Below are positions 34,695 through 45,345 of a stretch of 64,000 nucleotides of DNA, one piece after another. The notes under the pieces were generated by a model that saw nothing but the letters and a program-made list of their open reading frames with translations, was not told the DNA's origin and searched no databases. Position 1 is the first letter of the stretch. Every line of letters starts with the position of its first letter. Made by a program: the position numbers and the translations under genes. The DNA is from Bactrocera neohumeralis (lineage: Eukaryota; Arthropoda; Insecta; Diptera; Tephritidae): the NCBI RefSeq assembly GCF_024586455.1, contig NC_065921.1:27587135-27651134 (forward strand), in the 5' to 3' direction.

Positions 34695-35405
34695 AGGCAA
34701 GGAGACATTCAGTTCTGCTGACTTTCGTTGTGAGAACTACAGACACCATATGGTTTTTATATGATGTGATTATCACAAAAAAAGTAGTCGTCGCATTATT
34801 GTCCGGGAGTCTTGAACTAGAAAACGCCAGACTATATATAATGTCTAGAAATATGAAGTTTCATAGGCGACCGAACCACTAAAGTTTCCTCAAAAGCTTC
34901 AAAGTCATAAAACCAGTACTGTACTTCCAGTTTCTAGTCTGTACAATAAGATTTATGCCCGGGGAACCTTCGCGCTTTGGAAACTTATCCAACACAAGTT
35001 TTAAAACGATTAGCTTTATCCATGAAAGATTTTATTTTGGGGAAATCGCCAATCTTCTGTTATTGTAAAATTCTGGTCCAGTAAGACTTTCAGCTTCTGT
35101 AGAAGTTTTCCAAACATAACCTCAAAAACCAAAAAAAAATTATACCATGAACTATTTAAGTTGAAACTTTTTTCCGGTCTCTCTAGACGTCTAAAATCAG
35201 AGATGGACAGATTTAGGCCCATATTATTTATTGATTTCTAAAGTCTTGTGATAAAGATCCGAATGTTAAAAAACTGTTAGGCGACTTATCGAGATCCTTC
35301 TAAGGATTGACATTTTAACCTAATAACCTGTCGATGTTTCAACAAGACTTAGGAAAGTTGGCAAATTCGATGTAATTAGTTGTCACCAATAGCAGTCTCT
35401 CATTC
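34695..35405. other. Unassigned intronic DNA
   Basis: No recognised feature. A 68-codon minus frame (35016-35222) has no domain. Confidence 0.4.
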
Positions 35406-35945
35406 GAGGCTAATTTCTTTTCTTCACTGGTTATGTGTTTTACGTGGCGAGTCCCAAACCCAGCGCACAACTCTGGGGAGGGGCTGTTGCGCCTTCTCCC
35501 TTTAACTCGCCTTCAAACGGAGGTTTTTTGGCTACCGGACCAGAAGTCGTGAGCTGCTTGAGCCGTATTTAAAAGAATCGTTTCGGGCCACTCCAAGTGA
35601 ATGGCGCTCAGAGAACTTTCCTCACTTGCGCGAACTTCTACACATGACTCCATCCTCCATTTAATACAGTGGCTATATAAAGCAGCGCAAATTCGGTGTA
35701 GGACTCGTGCTGGGAGAGAGACTCAATCGCCGAGTCCTGGCATTCATGCCGGCGGAGGAACGTCTAGCCAAAAGCCGACTCAAAACGAAATTCTTTCTGC
35801 GGAAGATTTGTGGTCCTTTTTCCCATTGACATAGTTCAGCGAATTAAGAGAATTCGATGTAGTTCCCTCCGGGGGAAGCAGAGGAAGAGAAAGATCTCCA
35901 CTCCGTTGGAGAGATCAGGTGTCTACGCCAGTAAAGAAGAAAAAT
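35406..35945. mobile_element. RTE-like LINE insertion with inverted 5' segment
   Basis: 35406-35660 is the family 5' region in minus orientation (landmarks CCAAACCCAGCGCACAACTC, GTCGTGAGCTGCTTGAGCC, AACTTCTACACATGACTCC). Directly abutting, 35661-35945 is in plus orientation: endonuclease words KQRKFGVGLVLGERLNRRVL and AFMPAEERLAKS, then after an internal deletion a C-terminal piece and the tail GGTGTCTACGCCAGTAAAGA. The 5' ends face each other at about 35660. This is the layout produced by twin priming during target-primed reverse transcription. Confidence 0.65.
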
Positions 35946-37344
35946 AATAGCAGTGCAGAATATATTCTTCAAACATAAGACTGCTCAGAGTCTGTAAATG
36001 CTTTTCAAAGATAACCTTAAAAAAGTCTTAATCACTTTTCGAATATCAACAGTCTTCTCTTGGCTCTGTAACTGTCCATACCTGTTGTAGCTTGAGTACT
36101 GCCCATTTGATTTTTACATAACCTCACTAAACTGCTTGCCAACTTATCTTCTGAGTTTAAACATTTATCGATTTAATTGCTTCACAAGCAAGCCCTTAAG
36201 TATCTAAAAGTCACGCACGAATCGCATTCTATGGCTTTTGGCAAAGAACAGGGCACCAAAGTTTTTGATTAAAAAACTGTAACTGCAAAACGGAAAACGA
36301 GAGACGAAAATTGCAAACAAATGAATGACAAAATGATTATTGTTGCTTTTGTTATTGCAATTCTGTTGGCTATCATTTGTTTTCCATTACCGGTAAACAG
36401 ACACACACACACATACACTTTTCCACGGCGGCTGCGTGCTGCCGCGTCGCTACGAAGTCCTAAATCACGCACTTGGCTCTTTCTGAGAATCACCAAAACC
36501 GAGAGCCATAGAGACGAAGCGCCGTAGAGCCAAAGCAGCACTTGTGAACCGTTGCATGTCTTGATTATGCTGGCCTGCATCCGCTGACACAACAGACAAC
36601 GGTTATAGTACCAATGTAGCCCTTCTTCACTGGCTCGCTTGTACACTTGTGTTGCTGTTGTTGTTGTAAAGGTTTTGTTGCACCGTGTCCGTCTGGCCGA
36701 TGGAGTGCGATAAGCGGCAGCGCGGCGTGTAGTCGGCGGCCAGCAGCAGGCAGCCAAGAATGTCGGACAATGCTATGCATGCTGCTGCCCCTTCTTCTTC
36801 TGCTTCTCCTTCATCTTCTTTTCACCGCTTCTTGCCAGCTTCTCTGGCTTCTTTTTGCCGTGTGTCATGTGGCGTGTCGAGTTTTTACTTTTCGCCATTG
36901 GCATTGCCGTGTCGTCGATTGCCGTCCTTTGCCTTTGCCCTCGCTGCTGTTATTTTATCGTATCTGCTGTTGTTTTTGTTGCCGCTTTCGTTGGCTTTTG
37001 TTGTGTCATGTTTTTGTTGGCAACATCATTCGGTAATTACGGTGCTTCTTGGCTGGCGCTAGCACTTTTTCTGATGTTTTCATTCACTTTGTACGATTGG
37101 ATAACTCGGCGGCGGCCTCAATGGTACAAAATACCTACCACACAGCAGCATAAAAAGTTACAGACGGTCTTCGTATTAATAGAAACAGTATGCGGCATAT
37201 TGTAAATTAGCGGTTGAAGCAAATCGATAAGCTATGAGACTTTAACAAATCCAAATCAATGATAAGTTACTGCGCTAAAGCAATGGTACGGTGCATCTTT
37301 CCGAATAAAGAGAATTAAAAGTGCTTTCTGCCTGTTACTGGAGT
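35946..37344. other. Intronic block, single-copy from about 36.2 kb
   Basis: 35946-36200 is unassigned. 36200-37340 looks unique, with CTTCTG/TTG runs (36780-36830) and an AC run (36403-36412). Frames of 162 codons (minus, 36269-36757) and 129 codons (plus, 36647-37036) are Leu/Cys-rich, overlap each other, and have no domain. One of two repeat-poor islands in intron 1. Confidence 0.45.
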
Positions 37345-37782
37345 TATCCCATGCGATCGAGGATGTGCAACACGGTAGATCGGAAATATAGAAAATTCCT
37401 ATTGGCGCTTCTTGCAAGAGACTGTAGGAACAAGATCGTAATACTAACTGACGACACACGCGCGCAGAAAAGGACTGACAGATTGAGAAGACTGCAGGAA
37501 ATGTCCAGAGCAAGGCGCCTGGAAAACAATGGTGCATCTCTTGTGCACTTGTCTCGCATTGGCAAGACTACGCTTTAAGCATTTGGGGTCCACACGGTTT
37601 GATACACTGGAGGAAGTATCGATAGTGAGCCCACAGAGTCTGTTAAAATTCGAGTCAAGCGCAGGCATCCTAAAGGATGACTATTCTTCATGGACCTAGT
37701 GACTGAACTCCATCTAGTATCGCAAACGACCAAAACTGGGCTATGCGTGGCTCATTGACCTGATAGACTAACCTAACCTATC
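37345..37782 (+). pseudogene. RNase H-type LINE C-terminal end with (CCTAA)n tail
   Basis: The plus strand reads KHLGSTRFDTLEEVSIVSPQ and KFESSAGILKDDYSSWT, then a stop and a short 3' UTR ending in CTAACCTAACCTA at 37768-37780. This is the C-terminal tail seen after the CCHC knuckle in I/R1/LOA-type LINE polymerases. The preceding part (37370-37580) is open but divergent. Confidence 0.65.
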
Positions 37783-37929
37783 CTCGATAGCTTATTTTCC
37801 TCCAGGCCCTTCAAATTTCAGTGGCTTTTATAAATAAGTCAACATTTATATATGTTTCAATATTATTTGCATTCACCAAATAAATCCAGCCAAACGTCCG
37901 AAGTATTGGGTCTAAAATTATATACAAGC

Positions 37930-39245
37930 GGTTGTTTTTTTCTATTGTGAATCGTATTCTAGTGAGAGTTTTCTGGAACGACTGGAAAAATAGTAGTCAG
38001 AAGGGGCAAGATGTGTGCTATAACATGAGTTAGGCAAAACTTCTCATCCTCTGCATTCCAAATAGTTTTTTAACGATCATACGAAATGACGCCGAACGTT
38101 GTCAAAATGGAAAATTATTTTCTCGTATCTAGTCGCAAATTCCGGGCGTTCTTCAGCAACAATTCGCTTTAATTGGAAGAGTAGTTATCTATAGCGTTAT
38201 AGCATTGACAGACGGCAGCGTTAAACCAGATTAATTGCATTTTTCGAGATTAATTCAGGAGTTACCACAGCTAACTCCGTTGCTGAATCCAAAAATAACT
38301 CTCAAAATTTTAGGGAGTTTGTGAGATTTTCGTTGGCAACATTGTTAAAAATGGCCAATTTTCATCTATTGTGAATGAAATACAAGCAACCCTCAAATTC
38401 TCAATATAATATCAATAAAACTTCTATGTTATGATGCAGTTTCAAAAATAATGTGTTGATATGCTTTTGTAATAAAAAATGGTTTGGTAAAAATTGGTCG
38501 GCTAACAACCGTAATGTTTATCTTCTTTCAATATTCATTGAAAATATGTATTATAAAAAGGACAATGAGCTGTTTATGAGAGTTTCAAACTCGCATAGCT
38601 GCCGTCTGTCACCTACAAATTTGGATCTGATTAAGTGCGCAGTTAATCCGGATTAACGCTGCCGTCTGTCAAGGCTATTACTCATTAATGGTTTCACCCT
38701 GCTTTCGAAGCTCATAATACAGCACGCTCTTCTGATCCCACCAAATATAGATCTTGGAGTCATAGCTATTCGGCTTTGCTGTTGATTTGGCTGGCTGGCC
38801 AGGTTTCATATATGGTATTTTGTGTTTAGAGATGTCGGAATGGATACATTTTTCATTTTTTCATCACCACTCACAATCAGATGCAAAAACGACTTCCTTT
38901 TGTAGCGTTCAAGTAGCACGTCTGCCATGCAAAATCGTCTTTCAAAGTCTCTTTGCTTCAACGCATATGACAACCAATTTCCTTGCATTTGTAAGCATTC
39001 GGTTGCTGTACAACTTTTTTAATGACTGCTGGAGAGACTACTAAGGATTATTCGAGTTCTTCATGTGTTTGAAAATAATTTCAATCGTGTTAGGCTTCCA
39101 GTGCCTCATCAAACTTGTTTTGTCCTCGCCTTCATCTTCCAAGACAAATTTACCATTTCTAATTCGTGCAGATCTCTTTTGGGACGTTTGCTGAGCTAAA
39201 GAATAAACTTCGAACCAAATACATATGTTGACTTTAGGCGGAGGT
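37930..39245 (-). mobile_element. Mariner pseudogene, cecropia-like (family D), split by a MITE
   Basis: From 39245 the minus strand reads SARIRNGKFVLEDEGEDKTS, GNWLSYALKQRDFERRFCMA, KSFLHLIVSGDEK (first Asp), GQPAKSTAKPNSYDSKIYIW, WDQKSVLYYELRKQGETINE. After the inserted MITE (38200-38677) it resumes with LKRIVAEERPEFATRYEKII, FHFDNVRRH (second Asp) and LAPSDYYF (third Asp). All three catalytic Asp codons survive but stops and frameshifts are present. The DNA-binding region is degraded. Terminal repeats were not found. Confidence 0.85.
38200..38677. mobile_element. MITE with TTA target duplication (PIF/Harbinger-like)
   Basis: The element is 478 bp. Its ends are inverted: from 38200 TAGCATTGACAGACGGCAGC; on the other strand from 38677 TAGCCTTGACAGACGGCAGC; pairing extends about 40 bp with few mismatches. 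It is flanked by TTA at 38197-38199 and 38678-38680. Removing the element and one TTA joins the mariner reading frame exactly (ETINE to the RYR block), which proves the boundaries. A third copy of the terminal motif, CTGCCGTCTGTCA, lies inside at about 38600-38612. No coding capacity. The 3-bp TWA duplication is typical of PIF/Harbinger. Confidence 0.9.
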
Positions 39246-39255
39246 TTTCTTCATA

Positions 39256-39830
39256 TGGAAATAAAGAAGAATAGCTCAAAAAAATAGAACAAAGTCACTA
39301 AATTTTTTCGAAAAATGGCGTCGCCTTAACGTTTGGGAAACAATGCTTTCCGATTATCAGGATGCCATGAAACATATTATTACTGGCGATGAGTCTTGCA
39401 TCTATTCTTACCACCCGGAAAGAGACGATCAATCCGCCAAAGATCTAGGCAAAGATTAGTCGGAGCCGGAAAAACCACTTCAAACCAGATCAAAAATTGA
39501 GGTTATGTTGACATTTTTCTTCCATTATCGAGTTGTGGTGCTCTCCGTATTCCTTCCGACCGGCCAAATTGTCAACAAGGCGTACCATTCCTGATTTACC
39601 TCCGTCTGACTTTTGGCTAGTCAGCAAACTCAAAAGACCTCTCCGGGGAAACCTTTTTGAATCAGTTGAAGTCATTACACGTGAATCGCTACGTGTATTG
39701 AAGGCTATTTCGGAAATCGACTTTAACAACTGTTTCGAGGATTGGAAAAAACAGTGACACAAGTGCATTGGGGCCAAGGGGTATTACTGTGTGGGGGACG
39801 ACATAAATTTGGAAGAATAAATTAAGAATT
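39256..39830 (+). mobile_element. Mariner transposase relic, family C copy 2
   Basis: The plus strand reads SLNFFEKWRRLNVWETMLSD, HIITGDESCIYSYHPERDDQ (first Asp), KIEVMLTFFFHYRVVV. A deletion of the HQDNA block follows, then PPSDFWLVSKLKRPLRGN (third Asp) and KAISEIDFNNCFEDWKK. The C-terminal portion is in another frame. It begins about 10 bp from the family D mariner, which lies in opposite orientation. Confidence 0.8.
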
Positions 39831-41947
39831 TGAAAATTATTAACAAAGTCTTACTATTTTTTTGTATAGTAATGTATATAAAAAACCAGCGAGACAAGCT
39901 GAGTTGTCTTTTTTATTTGACAAAAATCAATTATTATTCACGGCAACGCTACAATCTATACTATAGCATATAGCTGTCATACAAACTAATCGATCAAAAT
40001 CAAGAAATGTGAAATGAAATGTGTTCTTTTTATCTCAAAGGCGTTCTTAACTGTACAACTGGGATCCTTCGTAATCCTTTCCTCATTACTTAGCCTAACC
40101 TAACCTACATATATGTAGATCAGTACAAGTTCTAGACTATAACATATTTTTGAGCTTGATATCAGTTTCAAAAATCGTATATCACAAAGCACTACACGAT
40201 TTTGGATTGAAGATATTGGCAAAATACAGTCAGTTCCTCATTTTAGGCGTAGAGCCTATTTGTCATATAATTTCACTAGCTTATTTGATATTACAATAAA
40301 TTGTGTAAAGGTATCGAAAACCTCCTTCGCACCCAGCAAGCTCCTGGATTTGTTCAGAGTGCTACACATTTGTGACCATATTTAATATAGGAGAGGGCAC
40401 AATAGACCATAGGTCGTGGTGGAAAACCTCAATTAATTTCTATAATCTATCTATCTATCGAAACTAAACAAGTATTTCAAATCTTCCAGGATATGAAACC
40501 AATTTTTTCGAAATCTTTTCCAACCCATTTACGTCGTGACCATACAAAACTTAATTTATTGCAGAACCTTTTATCACTTAGAATTTGGGAAAGTTTTTTT
40601 TATACGGTTTTGCTCTAAACTTAACCCTTTTCCACTTGTTTCTTGTTATTTTCCTTATTCACTTGTCTGCAACTGTAGAAATTCAGCATTGTCTCGTCTC
40701 TCCTGGATGCAGTGCAAATGCCGGCCACATTGACCCTTCAAAAGTGCAGCCAGGAATACGAAGGCATGAAGGCGTGCGCTTGTAGTACAAAGCCTGTTAC
40801 AGCGCCAGCGCCACTGCCATGCAGGTGGTCTCACCTCACCTAGTGGTCGGTGCGCGTACCTTTTACTACCTTCTGCCGGTACTCCTACTCGCTGCAGACA
40901 TTTCCACGGCTACTACTTAAAAATATTTGGAGTTTGTTTTAGTTGTTGTTAGTAGCTATTGTTATTGTATTTGCTGTTGCTGTTGCTGTTTTTGATTAAC
41001 ATTTTTGTTGTTGGTGTTGTTGTTTTTGCTACATTTCAGAGGCATTGTTTCGACTCGGTTGCTGGATTTTAAGAATGGCCAGTGAAAAAGGCAAACGGCG
41101 AGGCGGCGCGTTTAAGAATGCAGATATTCGAATAAAGATGAATGTACATACATATGTATGTATGCATGTATGTGTGTGTTTGTTTGTGTCTTTCTTGTGG
41201 ACCACTAAATATGTTAGCGCCGCTAACAACAACACAATGCAACTTAACAACGTATTTGCAGCACTTAAAGTACAATCAGTATAAAATGTAGGGAAACAAC
41301 AACAAATCACTTGCTACACACATACAATACATACAAACGTGAGTATACATATGCATGTGTATATGTATTTGTATGCGTGCAACAAGGTATTGTGTGCATT
41401 AATGAGCTCAAGTGGCCGAAACGTCGAACAACTTGCTGCCCAACATTGCAGCAACCATTGTTTTGTTGTATGTAATTGTTGTTGTTGTTGTTGTTGTTGC
41501 TGTTGACGATCCATGTTTTTGGCTGCTGTGCAGGAGTTCGTTTGTTATACACCTATTTGATGATGTAGCATTTCCGCTTTTACTTAAGCCTTAAGTGTGT
41601 TGATAAGCGCTATTGTTTACACACACACACAGACTCGCTTAAACACACACACATGTGCATGTGAAAACCTTTTGTGCCTCGCTTTTGCTGCTGTGCTGAA
41701 AGATTTGTCCGATCAATTTGCCTTACAGGTAGATATTAGCCATTAGAAGTGTGTTCTTGGTACCTCATAAATAATATGATCGTTTGACTCATGCGCTTGG
41801 GCGTATATATATACATGTATGTATGTATGTATGTATGTGTATGTTTATAAAAAAATATATGTATTTGAGTGTGTCATGTCTTAAGCGCCAGCATAAATAA
41901 GAAAAACAAATAAGGTAGAGGCAAATTTGGTTGTTGGAAATGCATAT
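39831..41947. other. Intronic DNA: repeat scraps, then a single-copy block
   Basis: An INE-1-like scrap (CATATAGCTGTCATACAAAC) lies at about 39964-39990 and a CCTAACCTAACCTA tail at 40094-40107. From about 40.6 kb the sequence looks unique, with TTG and CATA/GTAT microsatellites (41140-41175, 41480-41502, 41815-41840). Open frames there are repeat-driven. No exon is supported. Confidence 0.45.
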
Positions 41948-42810
41948 AAAGGGTGATCCATTTCAAGGTTCCCTTTTTTTAAGGAAAAACACAGAAACTT
42001 TAAATTTAATGAAGAATGCATATTATCATTCGAAAGGACATTCTTTGGCATTTATTTTTTGAAAATTAACTCTTTGAAATGTTGGCCACTGCTACGTCTC
42101 AGATGGTCCTTCTGTTTAGACCCATTTTCGATGAGCATTTCGATTGGTAACTGGCGAATAACACGCGTGATATTTTGTTCCAAGACCTGAATCGAAGCGG
42201 TATTGTTCGCTTAGACGTTAGACTTTACATATCCCCACAGGAAAAAGTCTAACGGTGTAAAATCACACCAATCGACCGACTCAAAATGTGGAATCATCTG
42301 CTCACCGAAGTGTTCTCTCAATAAATCCATTGATTGATGCGATGTGTGGGAAGTGGCGTCGTCTTGTTGAAACCAAATGTCGCGGAGATCACGAGCTTCA
42401 ATTTCACGGATCATATAGTCGGTTATCACAGCGCTATAACGGTTGTCATTGACGCTTACGTTCTCACCGGCCGCTGAAGCGTTAATTCCATCGGCGCACA
42501 AACCACATTAAACCGTTGCAGCTCTTGAATCTCTTCAGGTTGCTCTTCATCCCAAATGCGACAATTTTGCTTGCTTACCTACAATTTGAGCCAGAAATGG
42601 TCCTCATCGCTGAACAAAAGTTGGCTCGAAAACGTCGGATCTTCTTGGATATTTTCATGAGCCCATAGAGCGAGCGATGTCGCTTAGGAAGGTCGGACTT
42701 CTTTAGTTCTTGCACAAGCTGTATTTTTTACGCTTTCAATTTAAGATCTCGATGTAAATCGTTCCATACGTCAGTCCGAGTTATTGCAAACGGTGCTACG
42801 ATGGCGTAGC
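41948..42810 (-). mobile_element. DDE transposon relic, AGGGTGATCC family (copy 2, longest)
   Basis: The left terminus AAAGGGTGATCCATTTCAAG at 41948 is shared with copies at 7863 and 44792. The minus strand (42211-42501) encodes NDNRYSAVITDYMIREIEAR, DIWFQQDDATSHTSHQSMDL, REHFGEQMIPHFESVDW and LDFFLWGYVKSNV, the C-terminal catalytic half. Further right, FSSQLLFSDEDHF-like sequence gives the first catalytic Asp. The N-terminal region decays by about 42800, where LINE ORF1 sequence begins. Stops are present. Confidence 0.8.
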
Positions 42811-42824
42811 CGGAAGCCTTGCCC

Positions 42825-43500
42825 TTAAGATGGGATGTTTTTCCTGTCGAACACTACCTGCCTGGCTCCGCGGTATACTGCCTCAACCTTGGCTGTTACA
42901 ACCATAAAAAGCTGTACCGATCGCTCGTCATTACAGGCTATCATCTTGATTTGGCACTGGTACCATCCGGTATCTGCGCATGACGGTGTCAGACCCAAAG
43001 TAAAAAAGTTGCTTAAAAGTACTTCCAGCGATGTGTTTGTCAACACAGCTTGCACTCATTTCCATTCGGCTTTCTTCTTCGGGAACATACCAATGATAAT
43101 GCGGCTCCGGGTCACATTTGTAAACGCTTTCGTCTTTGTCTTCGGTTCAAATTTAAAATTGTATAGATGTAAGCTCCTCATTTGTTGGTGTTCGGAACCA
43201 CCTCAGCAAGTAGGCAGTCGATACTTCTCTGCATACCATGCCTTCGCTGAGCCACCGACCTTACAAATTGGTCATTGCCTGACAGACGCACTACTAGTGG
43301 CAACACTTTTGATATCCCCATCGCCTTCCTGCTTAGCAGCCATATTTTGGCTAGAGGTTGGTTTGGTTACGTCTTGCAACTGGTTCCCAACAGCTGCAAA
43401 GGGTCGAATTGTTGCTAGTCCGTCCCTTCGTCTTGATACTGTGGTATCTCGGAAACGATTTAGCATGGGAATTTTTGTCAATTGAAGTTAGATTTCTATA
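42825..43500 (-). pseudogene. LINE ORF1-like (DUF4780-type) relic
   Basis: Minus-strand frames 43272-43481 and 42825-43055 read MTKIPMLNRFRDTTVSRRRD, then SCADTGWYQCQIKMIACNDE, RSVQLFMVVTAKVEAVYRGA and RQVVFDRKNIPS. The block DxGWYxG..KMIACNDERS..L and the Ala-Val-Asp/IPS end resemble the nucleic-acid-binding ORF1 product (DUF4780-like) of insect LOA/I-group LINEs. The middle is frameshifted. A 216-codon open frame on the opposite strand is its antisense shadow. Confidence 0.55.
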
Positions 43501-44084
43501 TGTTAATGAATATATGTTTGGCAGTTGTTTGTTTACTACTCGAAATCAACGAAAAAGCTGAACAATGAGTTTGTTTGAAATTTTAACATCAGTTTCGCTA
43601 GCTGATGAGCAGCGCGATCTACATCCTGCGCCATAATGCACGAAGATTGGGGAAGTTTTGGATCGTTTGCATCTTAAGCAAATTAAGGTGTCCCCTTGAT
43701 AACATCGAGAAAATATAAAGAAACAGTGTGTTAGAGTGATAGCAGAGGATCTCAACATAAACGTATTTTGTTAGAGTTTTGATAAAAAGCTTCAATGCAC
43801 AACTTAGCTAAGGACTCTACATTCTTCAAACTCACCACTACTTGTACCGAGACGTGAATTTATGATTATAACGAAGAAAGTGTTCAATAATCTAGTGAAT
43901 GGCACTCCAAAAATGAGTCGACTCCGAAAAAAACTAAATTCGTTGAAGGTACCAAAGGCCTTCCCGAGGCTTAAAGCCAAAGAAAAAAAATGGCGTAAGC
44001 GTAGCCGTGCCTGTATTCACACAAAATGTATTCGTATGAAAATTTTTGAAAATGTTAATTATATTTTTAGTCCTGATCAAATAT
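43501..44084. other. Unassigned intronic DNA
   Basis: Possible remnant of the LINE above, but no motif was recognised. The plus frame beginning at 43862 runs into the antisense of the dispersed repeat and is not a gene. Confidence 0.35.
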
Positions 44085-44270
44085 CCGGTATACAATTTAA
44101 AGTCAATCAGATTGGTCGAGATCCTCACTGCTCTAACGACAGTCGGTTCTATATTATCGAAATGGACCCGAATTTTTAACCGGCCAAGCACTGTCAACTC
44201 GACATCATGACTTCAAATTATATGGGTAACGTTTTATACCGCTACAACAACAACATTTTGTTAAACGGCG
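44085..44270 (-). repeat. Dispersed tephritid-type repeat, copy 3
   Basis: The minus strand reads TGTTGTTGTTGTAGCGGTAT, then TTGACAGTGCTTGGCCGGTT, then TTCGGGTCCATTTCG and TAGAACCGACTGTCG. This is the clearest copy of the family in the window. It ends about 390 bp upstream of exon 2. Noncoding. Confidence 0.7.
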
Positions 44271-44661
44271 GATTTGAACGGATTGTTTAAGGACTGTTAA
44301 CTCGACAATACCAGCTAACTAAGTCCTAAGTTTTTCTTCGATAGCTTCGATGGTATTATATATTGCCTTGACAAATAAACTCATGAAGTCCAAATCCTCT
44401 CTGTGAGTTTACGATGTCGTCATTTAAGCTCGAAAGCTTTGGGATCATTATAAATCCAGTTCTCGCGTTCGCTCTTTTAAGCTAACAAAGGGTTTTAGTA
44501 CCAATATTGCCGCGCGGTATTCATACACTTGGTCACAGCAGTCATCTGAGATTATAGAAATATATTTCAAATAAATTTTCCATTATTTTTAGATGACTGA
44601 TTTTTCTTTAACTTCCTCACATTCGCTCAGAGAACTTACAATATGTTTCTTTCTTTCGCAG

Positions 44662-44750
44662 GCAATTTGTTATCGTGTTCCAATGAAGGTGAAGTGGTGC
44701 AAATTACGGAACTGAAAATAACTTCAAAATGTTATCAGTGTACCTGCAAG
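44662..44750 (+). CDS. cv-2: crossveinless-2-like (BMPER) exon 2, start of first VWC domain
   Basis: An 89-bp coding exon between a strong acceptor (TTTCTTTCTTTCGCAG|GC) and donor (TGCAAG|GTGAGT). With the single base carried over from exon 1 it reads GNLLSCSNEGEVVQITELKI and then TSKCYQCTCK, 29 full codons after the split codon, ending in phase 0. The cysteine spacing C-x18-C-x2-C-x-C is the first half of a von Willebrand factor C domain, and SNEGEVVQI resembles the start of the first VWC domain of vertebrate BMPER and fly Cv-2, which binds BMP ligand. The rest of the domain must come from exon 3, which was not found up to 64000. Other VWC proteins (kielin/chordin type) are possible alternatives. 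Confidence 0.78.
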
Positions 44751-44791
44751 GTGAGTTCAAATGCATGCAATAAAATTTTCGATATGTTTAA

Positions 44792-45345
44792 TAAAGAATG
44801 ATCCCTTTCGAGATTCCCTACTTAAAAAAAGGCACAAAAACTTCAAATTTACTGCGGAATGTTCATTATTATTCGAAAAAACATTCTTTGGCATTTGTTT
44901 TTTGAATATTATATCTTTTAAAAGTTGGGCACGGCTACGTCTCTGATGGACCAATCCGTTGAGTCCAATTTTCGTTGACTAGTTCGAGCATTTCGACTGG
45001 TGGTGATGCTTTTCTTCAAGGCCTGAATCAAAGCGGGATTGTCATCTATGCGGTCGTTACGTTCTCACCGGCATCATTTTTGAAGAATTTTATAGAGCGA
45101 TGATTCCACTGGCCCACAAGCCTGACCAAACCATTGTTTTTCCTGAATGAAATGACAGATTTTGAATCTCTTCAGGTTCGTCTTCGCCCTAAATGCGGCA
45201 ATTTTGCTTGTTTACCTACCACTTGAGCTAAAAGTGGACCGCATTGCTCAACAAAATTTGGTTTGAAAACTCTGGATCTTCTTGGTACTTTTCAAGAGCC
45301 CTTGGAGCGAAGCGATGTCGTTAGAAAAGATCGAGTTCAGTTTTT
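44792..45345 (-). mobile_element. DDE transposon relic, AGGGTGATCC family (copy 3)
   Basis: The terminus AAGAATGATCCCTTTCGAGA starts 41 bp after the exon 2 donor. CATTCTTTGGCATTTGTTTT and GGCACGGCTACGTCTCTGAT match the subterminal region of copies 1 and 2. The minus-strand coding remnant is poor (segments near 45130-45320 with Asp-Glu-Asp-Glu-Pro-Glu-like and FSSKPNFVEQC-like words). Inactive. Confidence 0.7.

Larger units (their letters stand above)
26003..44661 (+). other. cv-2: Intron 1 of the cv-2-like gene (18,659 bp)
   Basis: It is bounded by GTAAGT at 26003 and by a polypyrimidine acceptor TTTCTTTCTTTCGCAG ending at 44661. It is filled by transposon relics listed separately: INE-1-like, mariner families C, D and E, RTE-like, Jockey-like and RNase H LINE pieces, and a MITE. 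Single-copy blocks remain at about 36.2-37.3 and 40.6-41.9 kb, where intronic enhancers could lie; this last point is inference from repeat absence only. Confidence 0.7.

Noticed and set aside
36269..37036. 162-codon minus and 129-codon plus frames
   Set aside because: They overlap each other on opposite strands and are Leu/Cys/Ser-rich translations of CTT/TTG-rich DNA.
41029..41552. Gln/Asn-run peptides on the minus strand near 41.3-41.5 kb
   Set aside because: They arise from the TTG microsatellite at 41480-41502 and CATA repeats; no exon signals.
42835..43485. 216-codon open frame on the plus strand, the longest in the window
   Set aside because: It is the antisense of a minus-strand LINE ORF1-like remnant whose motifs (TGWYQ, ACNDERS) read correctly on the other strand.
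43862..44179. 105-codon Lys/Arg-rich plus frame resembling a small basic protein
   Set aside because: Its second half is antisense to the dispersed repeat at 44085-44270, and no domain is visible.
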